From Athalassotoga saccharophila (lineage in GTDB: Bacteria > Thermotogota > Thermotogae > Mesoaciditogales > Mesoaciditogaceae): a stretch of DNA of 64,000 nt. Location of the stretch: contig NZ_AP019551.1 in the NCBI RefSeq assembly GCF_009936215.1, positions 124,001 through 188,000 on the forward strand. The letters are read 5' to 3'. This document shows, in pieces, positions 27,639-37,596 of this stretch. The position numbers and the translations under genes are program-made. The notes under the pieces were generated by a model, which saw only the letters and a list, made by a program, of their open reading frames with translations, searched no databases and was not told the origin of the DNA. Position 1 is the first letter of the stretch. Each line of letters starts with the position of its first letter.

Positions 27639-30296
27639 GTGGGTAAGATCAGGAAATTGATCGTTGTGAGTGTAAGTCTATTACTTGCAATGATGGTATT
27701 AGGTATGACTGGAAATGTCATTGTCAATTCTTCCTTCGAAAGCGGCAGTACATGGGGCTGGTCTCCATTCGGAAGTGCAACGCTGATCGCAACTTCAACG
27801 AATCCCCACAGTGGCGAATATTGCCTTTACACGGCGGGCAGAACGCAGAGTTGGATGGGGCCGAGTTATAACCTTTTTGGGTTGATCTCACCGGGAGAAA
27901 CTTACAAAATCGATTTCTGGGTGAGGTATGACGAGGGGCCTCAATCGGCACAATTCAAAGCGACAGTCAAAACATCTTCGAATAACGGTGCGTCTGACTA
28001 CATTCAGGCAACGAATCCAACTTCTGTCCAGAAAAATGTATGGACAGAAATATCAGGAGAGTTTTCTATCCCGAACGGAGATTATTCAGGCATCGTCGTG
28101 TACATTGAATCTCCTGGTTCGACGCCGAGTTTTTATCTCGACGATTTTACGATTACAGGAGAAATTTCACAATCAAGTCAAAATATTCTCAACAATCAAA
28201 GAACACAATTTGAAGTCGCAACAACACCTGTAAGCGAGTATTTAAAATCGATCCCTTCTTTGTATGAAAGCCTTTCCAAATATTTCCCAGTAGGGGTTGC
28301 CGTAGAACCATCACAACTTTTGCCATCAAACCCGCACTCGCAGATTGTCGCGAAGGAATTCAACATGCTTGTTCCAGAAAATGTCATGAAACCGGAATTC
28401 ATCGAACCGAAGCCGGGAGATTTTACCTTTGAGAACGCGGATGCCATAGTTGATTACGCGATATCCCATAACATGACGATGCGCGGGCACAATTTTATAT
28501 GGTATCAGGAGACTCCAAACTGGTTTTTCGAAGATCCATCCAACCCTTCGAAGCCCGCTTCAAGGACGCTTTTGCTCGAGCGCATGAAAGCACTTATCAC
28601 AACGACGATGAAGCATTTCGAAGACAAATATGGATCGAAAAATCCAATCAAATACTGGGACATAGTGAATGAACCCCTCAACGACAACGGGACTCTAAGA
28701 GAAACACCGTGGCTAAAGATAATAGGACCGGATTATATCGCAAAGGCTTTCGAATATGCGCATGAAGCGGATCCGAACATAAAACTTTTCGTCAACGATT
28801 ACGGACTTGAAAATGACGGTGTAAAGGCACAGGCCATGTACGAACTTGTTAAAAAACTAAAAGATGAAGGAGTTCCGATAGACGGTATAGGCATAGAATG
28901 CCATATAAACATAAACACTAATTTAGACAAACTCAAAGATGTCATACAAAAATTCGCATCTTTGGGGGTTGAAGTTCAATTCACCGAAATAGACATGTCG
29001 ACGCTCGGCGATACTTCCAAGTCAGCCCTTTTGCAACAGGCAAGACAGTACAGAAAACTTTTTACCATCCTTGAAGAAGAACATAAATACATAACGGCCG
29101 TCGTATTCTGGGGTATCTCCGATGATGTTTCATGGCTCGGATCTCAAAACGCACCTTTACTCTTTAACACTTCTCTCCAGCCGAAGCCCGCATTTTGGGC
29201 TATCGTGGATCCTCAAAAGGCACCCATGAATATAGTGAATACGCAAATTCTGAATACTCCCGAAGGAACTCCATCAAGCACGGACTGGTCAAAATCTCTC
29301 GACTTCAAGATACAGCCATTTACAAATGTCGATACTTTTATCAAAGGTGTTGGAGCAACAGCAAAGATCAAAACTTTGTGGAATAAAGATGCTCTCTACA
29401 TACTTGCGAATGTATCGGATACGACGCCATCGTCGAGAGACAACGTCGAATTCTTCATTGGAAACAGATCTTACAGATTCTTCAGAGGAAACTTCATCGG
29501 CAGAAATGCAGAAGAAACAAATTATGCAACCGGGTATGACATACAGTTGACACTTCCTTTAGATGAAATCGGCTTAAATGGGAAGATTGGAAATCACATT
29601 GGATTCGATGTAAGGGTTAACGACTATGACAATTCGAGTTTAAAGTCTGTCACAGCATGGAATGATTACGCAAATGATAAAGAAGATCCGGCACACTACG
29701 GTCAGTTAATGCTTTCAGAAAAATCGCAGGTATCCTATTCCATTTACGGGACTCCGGCGGGAATATCCGATCCGTTATGGAATGAAGCGCAGGTCATAAA
29801 AGTTGATAAATTCATCAAAGGCGACTCCGGAGCCACAGCAACGGTCAGAACTTTGTGGGATAACAGGTACCTTTACGTACTTGCAAATGTATGGGAAAAG
29901 GATTTGAACGCTTCAAATTTACTTCCTTACAGACAGGATTCCGTTGAAATTTTTGTCGATCGGCACAATTACAAAACGTCTTATTACACAGACGGAGACG
30001 GCCAGTACAGAGTGAATTTCGAAAATGCCCAGAGCTTTGGACCGAGTACGGATTCTTCTGGATTTGAATCCTTTGCAACCAAAACGGCAACAGGCTACAT
30101 TGTGGAGATGAAGATACCTTTGAAAATAATACCCAAAGTCGGAGACGTGATAGGCTTCGATGCATTAATCAACGTTGCCGGTCCGGGAAATGACAGCCCG
30201 AGAAAGGCAATCATCATCTGGTCGGGATACGCGAACACGCTTTACGAAGAGACACAAAGTTTTGGAAATTTAATGCTTGTAAAGCAATTACCTTAA
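27639..30296 (+). CDS. Secreted modular endo-1,4-beta-xylanase (CBM22-GH10-CBM9-CBM9)
   Basis: The 885-residue protein begins with a signal peptide (about 1-25). Residues 27-180 are a CBM4/9/22-type binding module. Residues about 209-520 are the GH10 barrel, with the acid/base Glu345 in 'WDIVNEPL' and the nucleophile Glu450 in 'VQFTEIDM'. Two CBM9-like modules follow (about 530-690 and 697-885). T. maritima XynA has two N-terminal CBM22 modules; here only one is present. No SLH or sortase anchor is seen. It starts at GTG 27639 with GAGGAGGTGG just ahead. It would cut xylan outside the cell and feed the binding proteins encoded downstream. Confidence 0.95.
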   Translation: MGKIRKLIVVSVSLLLAMMVLGMTGNVIVNSSFESGSTWGWSPFGSATLIATSTNPHSGEYCLYTAGRTQSWMGPSYNLFGLISPGETYKIDFWVRYDEGPQSAQFKATVKTSSNNGASDYIQATNPTSVQKNVWTEISGEFSIPNGDYSGIVVYIESPGSTPSFYLDDFTITGEISQSSQNILNNQRTQFEVATTPVSEYLKSIPSLYESLSKYFPVGVAVEPSQLLPSNPHSQIVAKEFNMLVPENVMKPEFIEPKPGDFTFENADAIVDYAISHNMTMRGHNFIWYQETPNWFFEDPSNPSKPASRTLLLERMKALITTTMKHFEDKYGSKNPIKYWDIVNEPLNDNGTLRETPWLKIIGPDYIAKAFEYAHEADPNIKLFVNDYGLENDGVKAQAMYELVKKLKDEGVPIDGIGIECHININTNLDKLKDVIQKFASLGVEVQFTEIDMSTLGDTSKSALLQQARQYRKLFTILEEEHKYITAVVFWGISDDVSWLGSQNAPLLFNTSLQPKPAFWAIVDPQKAPMNIVNTQILNTPEGTPSSTDWSKSLDFKIQPFTNVDTFIKGVGATAKIKTLWNKDALYILANVSDTTPSSRDNVEFFIGNRSYRFFRGNFIGRNAEETNYATGYDIQLTLPLDEIGLNGKIGNHIGFDVRVNDYDNSSLKSVTAWNDYANDKEDPAHYGQLMLSEKSQVSYSIYGTPAGISDPLWNEAQVIKVDKFIKGDSGATATVRTLWDNRYLYVLANVWEKDLNASNLLPYRQDSVEIFVDRHNYKTSYYTDGDGQYRVNFENAQSFGPSTDSSGFESFATKTATGYIVEMKIPLKIIPKVGDVIGFDALINVAGPGNDSPRKAIIIWSGYANTLYEETQSFGNLMLVKQLP

Positions 30297-30312
30297 ATAA
30301 GGAGGTCATTTT

Positions 30313-32013
30313 ATGAAGTTCAAATTTTTAATCCTCATGGTAGCCTTGATAGGCATCTTGAGTATCGGCTTTGCGGATGTTTCTTATCCGTATCTTACCC
30401 AGTACGGCCCTGCGATTGTCAACTGGGGAAGTAACGTAAAATACGGAGGAACACTGAAAATAATACTCGCCTATGGTCCTCTTCAGTACAGCCTTAATCC
30501 GTTTACGGGAAGTGGATCTACCTTACCAACAAATTTAATTTACGAGTCGTTATTCTATATTGACATGAGCGGAAAAATAACGAACTTTCTCGGCACATCC
30601 TATAAATGGATGAACAACAACACAGAATTGGATGTCACAATCCGCCAGGGTGTCAAATGGTCAGACGGAGTCCCATTCACACCACAGGATGTGGTCTTCA
30701 CATTCAATTATCTAAAGGCCAATCCCGCAATAGATTTGAATGGTATCTGGGCACCTTCGAATGACCTTGTCAGTGTAACGGCAAGTGGAGATACAGTTAT
30801 CTTCAAACTTTCTAAGCCTAACATGTCGATCTTCCAATATATTGCCGGAGAACCAATAGTACCCGAACATATATGGGCAAATATTTCAGATCCTTCCAAA
30901 TACACAAATCAAAATCCTGTGGGGACAGGGCCATTCCTTTTCAAGAGTTTTGATCAGCCAACGAATACGGTAACGTATATCAAGAATCCTAATTATTGGA
31001 TGGAAGGAAGACCGTATATTGACAGCATAGTTTACACTTCTGTTGATTCCAACAATGCATGTACTCTTTCACTTATAAGACATGAATATGACATATCCAA
31101 CCTTTACATTCCAGACGTTATGAAAACCTACGTTTCACACGATCCAGCAAATAACAAATATTGGTGGCCGGTTGTTGGAAACAATTATCTCGATTTGAAT
31201 ACCACAAAGTATCCATTCAATATCCCAGATTTCAGAAAGGCTATTTCCATAGCGATAAATAGAAAATTTGTTTTAGACAGTTTGTATTTTGGCACTTTTG
31301 AAGAATTCGATAATCCAACTCTCATAACCTATCCGCTTCGCTCATGGCTTGATCCAACTTTGACACCACTTGCTTCATCGCTTGTTGAATATAATCCGCA
31401 GAAGGCTCAAGAATTACTCGCATCAATAGGATTCAAGAAAAATGATCAAGGATTGTTAGTAGGACCGGATGGAAAAGTGCTACCATCGTTTACACTTAAT
31501 GTAGTTTCAGGATGGACTGACTGGATACAGGGAGCACAAATAGTAGCCAAAGAACTTGGATCAATAGGACTGCAGGTCAATGTGTCCCAACAATCATTTG
31601 GACAATATTACTCTTCTTTGCAAACAGGGACATTTGATATGGCGATAACATGGCTCGATCCGGGAACAAATCCTTATAACGCATATTATTTTGCTTTTAG
31701 TCCAAATCAGACTGCACCAATAGGTCAAAATGCCGCTTCTAACTTTTCAAGATATACAAATCCACTCATAACAGATGCTCTTGATGTTTTCAATTCAACA
31801 TCTGATCCGAGAATACAAAGACAGGCTATATATGCAATAGAAAGAATAGTCCTTGACGATATGCCATCAATTGCTCTGCTACCAGTTCCAATGTGGGACG
31901 TTTATCAAACAACAACTTTGACAGGTTTCCCAAACGATCAATATCCTTATTATCTTGCAGGATCTGTACAGGTAAATCTTGAGATACCGGCATTGAATAT
32001 CCATCTTAAATAA
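30313..32013 (+). CDS. ABC transporter substrate-binding protein 1 (SBP_bac_5 family, oligosaccharide/oligopeptide type)
   Basis: The 566-residue exported protein has a signal peptide ('ALIGILSIGFADV', cleavage after about residue 21) with no lipobox Cys. The family 5 fold is clear: 'YGGTLKII', 'GVKWSDGVPFTPQDVVFTF', and 'NPVGTGPFLFKSF'. In Thermotogota such Dpp/Opp-like proteins often bind sugar oligomers. The xylan context here points to xylo-oligosaccharides. It is one of three close paralogues in the island and shares a 243-base identical block with the second. No permease or ATPase gene is nearby. A hairpin follows its stop. Confidence 0.92.
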   Translation: MKFKFLILMVALIGILSIGFADVSYPYLTQYGPAIVNWGSNVKYGGTLKIILAYGPLQYSLNPFTGSGSTLPTNLIYESLFYIDMSGKITNFLGTSYKWMNNNTELDVTIRQGVKWSDGVPFTPQDVVFTFNYLKANPAIDLNGIWAPSNDLVSVTASGDTVIFKLSKPNMSIFQYIAGEPIVPEHIWANISDPSKYTNQNPVGTGPFLFKSFDQPTNTVTYIKNPNYWMEGRPYIDSIVYTSVDSNNACTLSLIRHEYDISNLYIPDVMKTYVSHDPANNKYWWPVVGNNYLDLNTTKYPFNIPDFRKAISIAINRKFVLDSLYFGTFEEFDNPTLITYPLRSWLDPTLTPLASSLVEYNPQKAQELLASIGFKKNDQGLLVGPDGKVLPSFTLNVVSGWTDWIQGAQIVAKELGSIGLQVNVSQQSFGQYYSSLQTGTFDMAITWLDPGTNPYNAYYFAFSPNQTAPIGQNAASNFSRYTNPLITDALDVFNSTSDPRIQRQAIYAIERIVLDDMPSIALLPVPMWDVYQTTTLTGFPNDQYPYYLAGSVQVNLEIPALNIHLK

Positions 32014-32015
32014 TT

Positions 32016-32040
32016 AAGAGGGGGCACTAACCCCTCTTTT
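32016..32040 (+). terminator. Hairpin after substrate-binding protein 1
   Basis: AAGAGGGG-loop-CCCCTCTT (32016-32038) follows the stop codon, with TTAT behind and the ribosome site of the next gene about 10 bases on. It is likely a partial terminator or a 3'-end stabiliser that raises the binding protein over downstream enzymes. Two similar hairpins follow the other binding-protein genes. Confidence 0.6.
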
Positions 32041-32053
32041 ATGGAGGAAAAGA

Positions 32054-33010
32054 GTGGAGATAGGAAATACTTTTATATGTTCGATAAAAGACGATAAAAA
32101 AGCGATAATTACCTTTACTTTTGATGATGCACTTTATAAGCCCGCCATATTCTTTAGTTCTGAACTTTCAAAAAGAGGCCTAAAAGGCACATTTGCAATA
32201 ACAACAAACTTCGTTCGTGACTCTAATGGGAATGATGTCAACGGCACCTGGGAACAGTGGATAAATTTGATAAATGCCTCTAAATTCGATGTGGCAAATC
32301 ATTCCAAAAGCCATTTAGATCTGACCAAATTAACACCTGAAGAACTTGAAGAAGAGATAAATCACGCGAGAAAGATTTTGATCTCAAAATTCAAAGGGCA
32401 AAAAGTCTTGTGCATGGTAAATCCTTTTAACGCAACGAATGATGTCGTTGACAAAAAAATTTCTGAATTTCATTATGCGGCAAGAAATGGAATTGAAGGA
32501 TACAATTCTATCTCTCCACCAGATAAAGAATGGCTAAGGCTAAACTATAAAGGGATTTATCACGACACCTCTGCCACTGAAATGAAAAAATGGATAGATG
32601 AGTCTATAAAGAATAATCTATGGCTTATAGAGATGATTCACGGAGTAAATGGCATAGGATGGGAAGCAGCTCCAGATAATGTCTTTCGGGATCATTTTGA
32701 CTATGTATCAAGTAAAAAAGAAGAAATCTGGAATGCAACCTTTGAAGAGGCAACTATGTACATCAGAGAAGTTCAGAGCACATCTATAAATCTCAAAATC
32801 GAAGATCGGAAAGTAAATGTAAAATTGAAAAATAATCTACAACCTTATTTTGATTACCCTTTGACTTTAAAAACCATCGTTCCAAATGAAGATATAAAAT
32901 TAACCTCAAATGGAAGGTATATACCTTTTAACATTAAAAGGGAAGAAAACAGGATCTTTGTGTATTACGAAGCAATTCCAAAACGTGATGATATTTCAAT
33001 TTTGTTTTAG
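32054..33010 (+). CDS. Polysaccharide deacetylase-like protein (CE4/NodB domain)
   Basis: The 318-residue protein has a NodB-like domain (about 17-235): the metal and catalytic Asp pair in 'TFTFDDALY' (Asp24/25) and 'NHSKSHLDL' (His83, His87). Other CE4 motifs are weak ('MVNPFNATN', 'IEMIHGVNG'). A small beta-rich C-terminal part (about 240-318) is not recognised. It has no signal peptide, so it would act in the cytosol. That fits removal of acetyl groups from imported xylo-oligomers. The start is GTG 32054 with GGAGG ahead. The specific substrate is inferred from context. Confidence 0.78.
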   Translation: MEIGNTFICSIKDDKKAIITFTFDDALYKPAIFFSSELSKRGLKGTFAITTNFVRDSNGNDVNGTWEQWINLINASKFDVANHSKSHLDLTKLTPEELEEEINHARKILISKFKGQKVLCMVNPFNATNDVVDKKISEFHYAARNGIEGYNSISPPDKEWLRLNYKGIYHDTSATEMKKWIDESIKNNLWLIEMIHGVNGIGWEAAPDNVFRDHFDYVSSKKEEIWNATFEEATMYIREVQSTSINLKIEDRKVNVKLKNNLQPYFDYPLTLKTIVPNEDIKLTSNGRYIPFNIKREENRIFVYYEAIPKRDDISILF

Positions 33011-33025
33011 AAAGGAGTGAAGTTT

Positions 33026-34723
33026 ATGAAGTTCAAATTTTTAATCTTCATGATAGCCTTAATAGGCATCTTGAGTATCGGCTTTGCGGATGTTTCTTAT
33101 CCGTATCTTACCCAGTACGGCCCTGCGATTGTCAACTGGGGCCCAAATGTAAAGTATGGAGGAACACTGAATTGGCTTTATGGTGCCAACATTACAATTA
33201 CTCAAAATTTCAACCCATTCATTAAAGGGAATTTGCCTGTATCTTTGATCTATGAGCCATTATTCTACGTTGATATGAGCGGAAAAATAACGAACTTTCT
33301 CGGCACATCCTATAAATGGATGAACAACAACACAGAATTGGATGTCACAATCCGCCAGGGTGTCAAATGGTCAGACGGAGTCCCATTCACACCACAGGAT
33401 GTGGTCTTCACATTCAATTATCTAAAGGCCAATCCCGCAATAGATTTGAATGGTATCTGGGCACCTTCGAATGACCTTGTCAGTGTAACGGCAAGTGGAG
33501 ATACAGTTATCTTCAAATTTTCACGTCCGAATATACCATTTTTCAATATAATTGCCGGAGAACCAATAGTACCCGAACATATATGGGCAAATATTTCAGA
33601 TCCTTCCAAATACACAAATCCAAATCCTGTGGGGACAGGACCATTTGTTTTGAAAGATTTTAACGCTGCTATTGGAACTGTGATCTTTACAAAGAACCCA
33701 AATTACTGGATGACTGGAAGGCCTTACATCGATCAAATTAAGTGGCAAGTTTTGACATCTAACACAACCGGACTTATGGCCTTTTTGAGGCATGATTTTG
33801 ATATAGGCTTAGGTTATGTTCCCAATGTGAAAGAGGTTTACGTTAACAAAGATCCTGAAGTCAACAAATATTGGTGGCCAGTCGTCGGGAACAATGCTTT
33901 GTATCTCAACGATGCCAAATATCCATTCAATATTCCTGACTTTAGGAAAGCAATATCGATGAGCTTAAACAGATCTTACATTTTAGATCACTTATATTTT
34001 GGAGATTTTCAAAATTACGATAATCCAACTCTCATAACCTATCCACTTCGTTCATGGCTTGATCCCACTTTGACAGAACTTGCTTCTTCACTTATCACTT
34101 ACAATCCCCAAAAGGCCCAAGAACTACTTGCATCGATAGGATTCAAGAAAAATGATCAGGGCCTTTTGACAGATCCAAACGGGAAAGTGCTTCCAACATA
34201 TACGTTAACGGTGGTCGCCGGGTGGCCAGATTGGATACAAGGAGCACAAATAGTTTCTGAAGAGTTAAAAGCAATAGGACTTCAAGTGATTGTCAATCAA
34301 GAATCTTACGGGCAATATTATTCTTCCTTGCAAACTGGAAATTTTGACATGGCAATTTCTTGGCTTGATGTAGGACCAACACCTTATAACGCATATTATT
34401 ACGCTTTCAGTCAGACACAGACGGCACCGATAGGTCAGGTTGCATCTACGAATTTTTCAAGATACACTAATCCTTTAATAACGAGTGCCTTACAGATATT
34501 TAGCACTACAACAGATCCAACTCTTCAAAGGCAAGCAATATACACAATAGAGCGCATTGTCCTTGATGATATGCCGATGATCGCACTTTTACCAGTCCCG
34601 ATGTGGGATACTTACACAACTTACAGATTTACAGGTTTCCCCGATGATCAATATCCTTACTACATTCAGGGAAGTCTTTCCACGGACGAAGAGATTGTCG
34701 CTTTAAATGTCCATTTGAAATGA
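33026..34723 (+). CDS. ABC transporter substrate-binding protein 2 (SBP_bac_5 family)
   Basis: It is a 565-residue paralogue of the protein encoded at 30313 with the same signal peptide and opening ('SYPYLTQYGPAIVNWG'). Bases 33275-33517 are identical to 30565-30807, and 33551-33620 to 30841-30910, while the flanks have diverged, which points to recent gene conversion. The ligand-facing middle (about residues 215-300) is clearly different from paralogues 1 and 3. I prefer ATG 33026 with AAGGAG eight bases ahead over an in-frame GTG at 33017. A palindromic hairpin follows the stop. Confidence 0.92.
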   Translation: MKFKFLIFMIALIGILSIGFADVSYPYLTQYGPAIVNWGPNVKYGGTLNWLYGANITITQNFNPFIKGNLPVSLIYEPLFYVDMSGKITNFLGTSYKWMNNNTELDVTIRQGVKWSDGVPFTPQDVVFTFNYLKANPAIDLNGIWAPSNDLVSVTASGDTVIFKFSRPNIPFFNIIAGEPIVPEHIWANISDPSKYTNPNPVGTGPFVLKDFNAAIGTVIFTKNPNYWMTGRPYIDQIKWQVLTSNTTGLMAFLRHDFDIGLGYVPNVKEVYVNKDPEVNKYWWPVVGNNALYLNDAKYPFNIPDFRKAISMSLNRSYILDHLYFGDFQNYDNPTLITYPLRSWLDPTLTELASSLITYNPQKAQELLASIGFKKNDQGLLTDPNGKVLPTYTLTVVAGWPDWIQGAQIVSEELKAIGLQVIVNQESYGQYYSSLQTGNFDMAISWLDVGPTPYNAYYYAFSQTQTAPIGQVASTNFSRYTNPLITSALQIFSTTTDPTLQRQAIYTIERIVLDDMPMIALLPVPMWDTYTTYRFTGFPDDQYPYYIQGSLSTDEEIVALNVHLK

Positions 34724-34727
34724 TAAA

Positions 34728-34753
34728 ATGGGGAAGGGAATTCCCTTCCCCAT
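34728..34753 (+). terminator. Hairpin after substrate-binding protein 2
   Basis: A 26-base perfect palindrome of ATGGGGAAGGGAA and its complement lies four bases past the stop. No T-run follows, so it may be more a 3'-end protecting structure than a full terminator. It separates the binding-protein gene from the esterase gene. Confidence 0.6.
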
Positions 34754-34775
34754 ATCTTTGAATGGAGGATACATC

Positions 34776-35411
34776 ATGTTAAAAAATGGAGATGTTGTTT
34801 TGTTTCAAGGTGACAGCATAACGGACTACATGAGAAAAAGAGAGGATCCAGATGATCTTGGAAATGGATACCCATTTTTTGTGTCTGCTCTGTGGAGCAT
34901 AGAACACCCTGACATGAATGTCAAATTTTTGAACAGGGGCGTAAGTGGAGACAGGGTTAGAGATTTGAAAAGCAGATGGATCAAAGATTGTATTGAACTC
35001 AAGCCCACCGTGGTCTCAATTTTGATAGGGATAAATGACACGTGGAGAAGATTTGACAGTGATGATCCAACATCTGTTGAAGATTTTGAAAGGGATTACA
35101 GATTCATCCTTGACAAGGTTAAGGAGATCGGATCTAAAATCGTAATTCTTGAGCCATATTTAGTTGAGTCTGTTAAAAGTGAAAGAACTCCCAACAAAGA
35201 AGCGTGGAGGATTGATCTCGATCCCAAAATTCACGTTGTAAGGAAAGTCGCGCTTGAATACAAAGCCATCTTTATTCCCCTTGATGGGATAATGACCGGA
35301 TATTGTTCTTCAAAAGATCCGTTATTTTGGTCATACGACGGTGTCCATCCAACAGTTAACGGTAGCGTTTTGATCGCAAAGAAATGGATTGAATACGTCG
35401 AACGTTTTTGA
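34776..35411 (+). CDS. SGNH-hydrolase acetylxylan esterase (Axe2-like)
   Basis: The 211-residue protein carries the SGNH blocks: nucleophile Ser14 in 'FQGDSITDYM', Gly in 'RGVSGDRVRDLKSRW', Asn in 'IGINDTWR', and the Asp188-x2-His191 pair in 'SYDGVHPT'. The pattern and length closely follow Geobacillus Axe2, an intracellular esterase that deacetylates xylo-oligosaccharides. It has no signal peptide. I chose ATG 34776 because GGAGG precedes it. An upstream in-frame ATG at 34728 lies inside the hairpin and is rejected. The next gene, GH67, works on the same oligomers. Confidence 0.9.
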   Translation: MLKNGDVVLFQGDSITDYMRKREDPDDLGNGYPFFVSALWSIEHPDMNVKFLNRGVSGDRVRDLKSRWIKDCIELKPTVVSILIGINDTWRRFDSDDPTSVEDFERDYRFILDKVKEIGSKIVILEPYLVESVKSERTPNKEAWRIDLDPKIHVVRKVALEYKAIFIPLDGIMTGYCSSKDPLFWSYDGVHPTVNGSVLIAKKWIEYVERF

Positions 35412-35421
35412 GGAGTAAAAA

Positions 35422-37464
35422 ATGGAGATCGAGAATGGTTATAAATGCTGGTTAAGGTACAAAAATGTCGAAGATCAAAGCGTACTTTCTTCTTACAGGC
35501 CATTTTGCCGGAATATTACCGTTACGAAGACATCTGATATCATTAACTACGCTTTAGATGAACTTATTGACGGTATTTCCTCTATGTGTTCGATTGTTCC
35601 GACTGTTACAGATGAATTCGTCGAGGAAGCAGGATTGGTCATTGGGACTGACAGATCAAAGATCATCGATATAGTCGGTAAAGAGGCTTTTGAATCACTT
35701 GATAGGGAAGGTTACATGATCAAGACAGTTAAATCGAAAATAGCGATCGCCGGCAAGAGTGATCTTGGAATCTTATACGGCGTATTTCATTTTTTAAGAA
35801 TTTTGCAATCCGAAAAGTCTATAACCAATCTTGATATCTTTGAAAATCCGCAAAACAAAATTCGCATGATAGATCACTGGGACAATTTGGATGGAACGAT
35901 AGAGAGAGGATACGCGGGAAATTCTATCTTTTACAAAGACAACAAAGTCTCATTCGATCAAAGACGAATAAAGGATTACGCAAGACTTTTGTCCTCCATT
36001 GGCATAAATGCGATCTCTTTGAACAATGTCAACGTTCGTGAGAATGAGATGAGACTAATAACGAAAACATATCTTACGGATGTGGCAAAAATAGCCGATA
36101 TTTTTAGAAATTATGGAATAAAGATATTTTTAAGCGTTAATTTTGCAAGTCCAACTTACGTCGGAAAACTTCTTACCTCCGATCCTTTGGATTTTTCAGT
36201 CAAAGATTGGTGGAAGGGAAAGGTAAGAGAAATATACGAATATATTCCAGACTTCGGAGGTTTTATCGTAAAGGCCGACTCGGAATACACCTCTGGTCCA
36301 TTTGCCTACGGCAGAACTCACGCAGACGGCGCCAACACGATTGCACAGGCACTCGGACAGTTTGGAAGTCTTTTGATATGGCGCGCATTTGTCTATAAAA
36401 TGCAGGATTGGCGCGACAGAAAAACAGACAGGGCAAAGGCCGCTTACGAATTTTTCAAACCTCTCGATGGAAAATTTCTCGACAACGTCATTCTCCAGAT
36501 AAAGAACGGACCTATGGATTTTCAAGTAAGAGAACCTGTGTCTCCTTTGTTCGGTGCCATGGAGAGTACAAATCAAATGCTTGAATTGCAGATAACCCAA
36601 GAGTATACCGGCCACCAGATAGATCTTTGCTATCTTGTGCCTCAATGGAAGGAGGTATTTGACTTCGACACTTACGCGGCCGGAAGAGGATCAAAGGTTT
36701 CAAATGTGGTAAGTGGAAAAACTTTCAAAAGACCCTACGGCGGGGTCGCCGGAGTTTCAAATGTTGGAGACGATCCAAACTGGACGGGTCATCCTCTCGC
36801 CCAGGCAAATCTTTACGGATTTGGGAGACTTGCGTGGAATCCGAACCTTTCATCCGAAGATATAACAAATGAATGGACTAAACTTACTTTCGGAAACAAT
36901 CCGGAAGTTGTCAAAACGATCTCTGAAATGCTTTTGTCATCGTGGAGAATTTACGAAAGTTATACGTCTCCGCTCGGAGTCGGATGGATGGTAAATCCGG
37001 GCATACATTACGGCCCAAATGTCGATGGGTACGAATATTCAAAATGGGGCACATACCATTACGCAGATCATGAAGGCATCGGAGTGGACAGGACAAAAGC
37101 GACAGGAACAGATTTTATCAGCCAGTACAGACCTCAAGTGGCCGAAATTTACGAATCTCTCGAAAAATGTCCCGATGAACTTTTGCTTTTTTTCCACCAT
37201 GTGCCATACACCCACAGGTTGAAATCCGGTAAAACAATTATCCAGCATATCTACGATTCCCACTTTGACGGAGTCGAAAAGGTTATCGAAATGAAGGAAA
37301 AGTGGATTGGTTTAAAGGATCATGTTGACCAAATCATTTTTAATGAAGTGCTTGAAAGATTTGAACTTCAACTTAAGAATGCAATAGAATGGTGTGACGT
37401 CATCAACTCCTATTTTTGGAGAAAATCAGGAATTAAAGACGAATTTGGAAGAAAAATCTATTAA
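35422..37464 (+). CDS. aguA: Alpha-glucuronidase, GH67
   Basis: This cytosolic enzyme removes (4-O-methyl-)glucuronic acid from the non-reducing end of aldouronic xylo-oligosaccharides. The 680-residue protein aligns by its motifs through the full length: '[19 protein letters not shown]', '[13 protein letters not shown]' with the acid Glu288, '[11 protein letters not shown]', and '[20 protein letters not shown]'. No signal peptide. The released glucuronate would enter the eda-kdgK-uxuA route at the start of the island. Confidence 0.96.
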   Translation: MEIENGYKCWLRYKNVEDQSVLSSYRPFCRNITVTKTSDIINYALDELIDGISSMCSIVPTVTDEFVEEAGLVIGTDRSKIIDIVGKEAFESLDREGYMIKTVKSKIAIAGKSDLGILYGVFHFLRILQSEKSITNLDIFENPQNKIRMIDHWDNLDGTIERGYAGNSIFYKDNKVSFDQRRIKDYARLLSSIGINAISLNNVNVRENEMRLITKTYLTDVAKIADIFRNYGIKIFLSVNFASPTYVGKLLTSDPLDFSVKDWWKGKVREIYEYIPDFGGFIVKADSEYTSGPFAYGRTHADGANTIAQALGQFGSLLIWRAFVYKMQDWRDRKTDRAKAAYEFFKPLDGKFLDNVILQIKNGPMDFQVREPVSPLFGAMESTNQMLELQITQEYTGHQIDLCYLVPQWKEVFDFDTYAAGRGSKVSNVVSGKTFKRPYGGVAGVSNVGDDPNWTGHPLAQANLYGFGRLAWNPNLSSEDITNEWTKLTFGNNPEVVKTISEMLLSSWRIYESYTSPLGVGWMVNPGIHYGPNVDGYEYSKWGTYHYADHEGIGVDRTKATGTDFISQYRPQVAEIYESLEKCPDELLLFFHHVPYTHRLKSGKTIIQHIYDSHFDGVEKVIEMKEKWIGLKDHVDQIIFNEVLERFELQLKNAIEWCDVINSYFWRKSGIKDEFGRKIY

Positions 37465-37533
37465 AATCTTACCTGTTTCTCTTTATCTCATTTGATTTCA
37501 TGAATACTTGAAATAACGATATCTTTTGTTATT

Positions 37534-37565
37534 TTGATTTTAGATAGTTTATTGATACAATAAAT
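37534..37565 (+). promoter_or_regulatory. Internal promoter with the same operator palindrome
   Basis: -35 TTGATT (37534-37539), a 16-base spacer and -10 TACAAT (37556-37561). TTTATTG-ATA-CAATAAA (37548-37564) overlaps the -10, matching the element at 24113-24129 except at one central base. It would drive the third binding-protein gene and the genes behind it under the same control as the head of the island. Confidence 0.7.
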
Positions 37566-37596
37566 TGGTGCAATTTCAAAATAAGGAGGGAGTTAC

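Noticed and set aside
34728-34775. Longer N-terminus for the SGNH esterase from ATG 34728
   Set aside because: It would translate the palindromic hairpin; GGAGG sits properly before ATG 34776 and the protein then aligns with Axe2 from its first residues.
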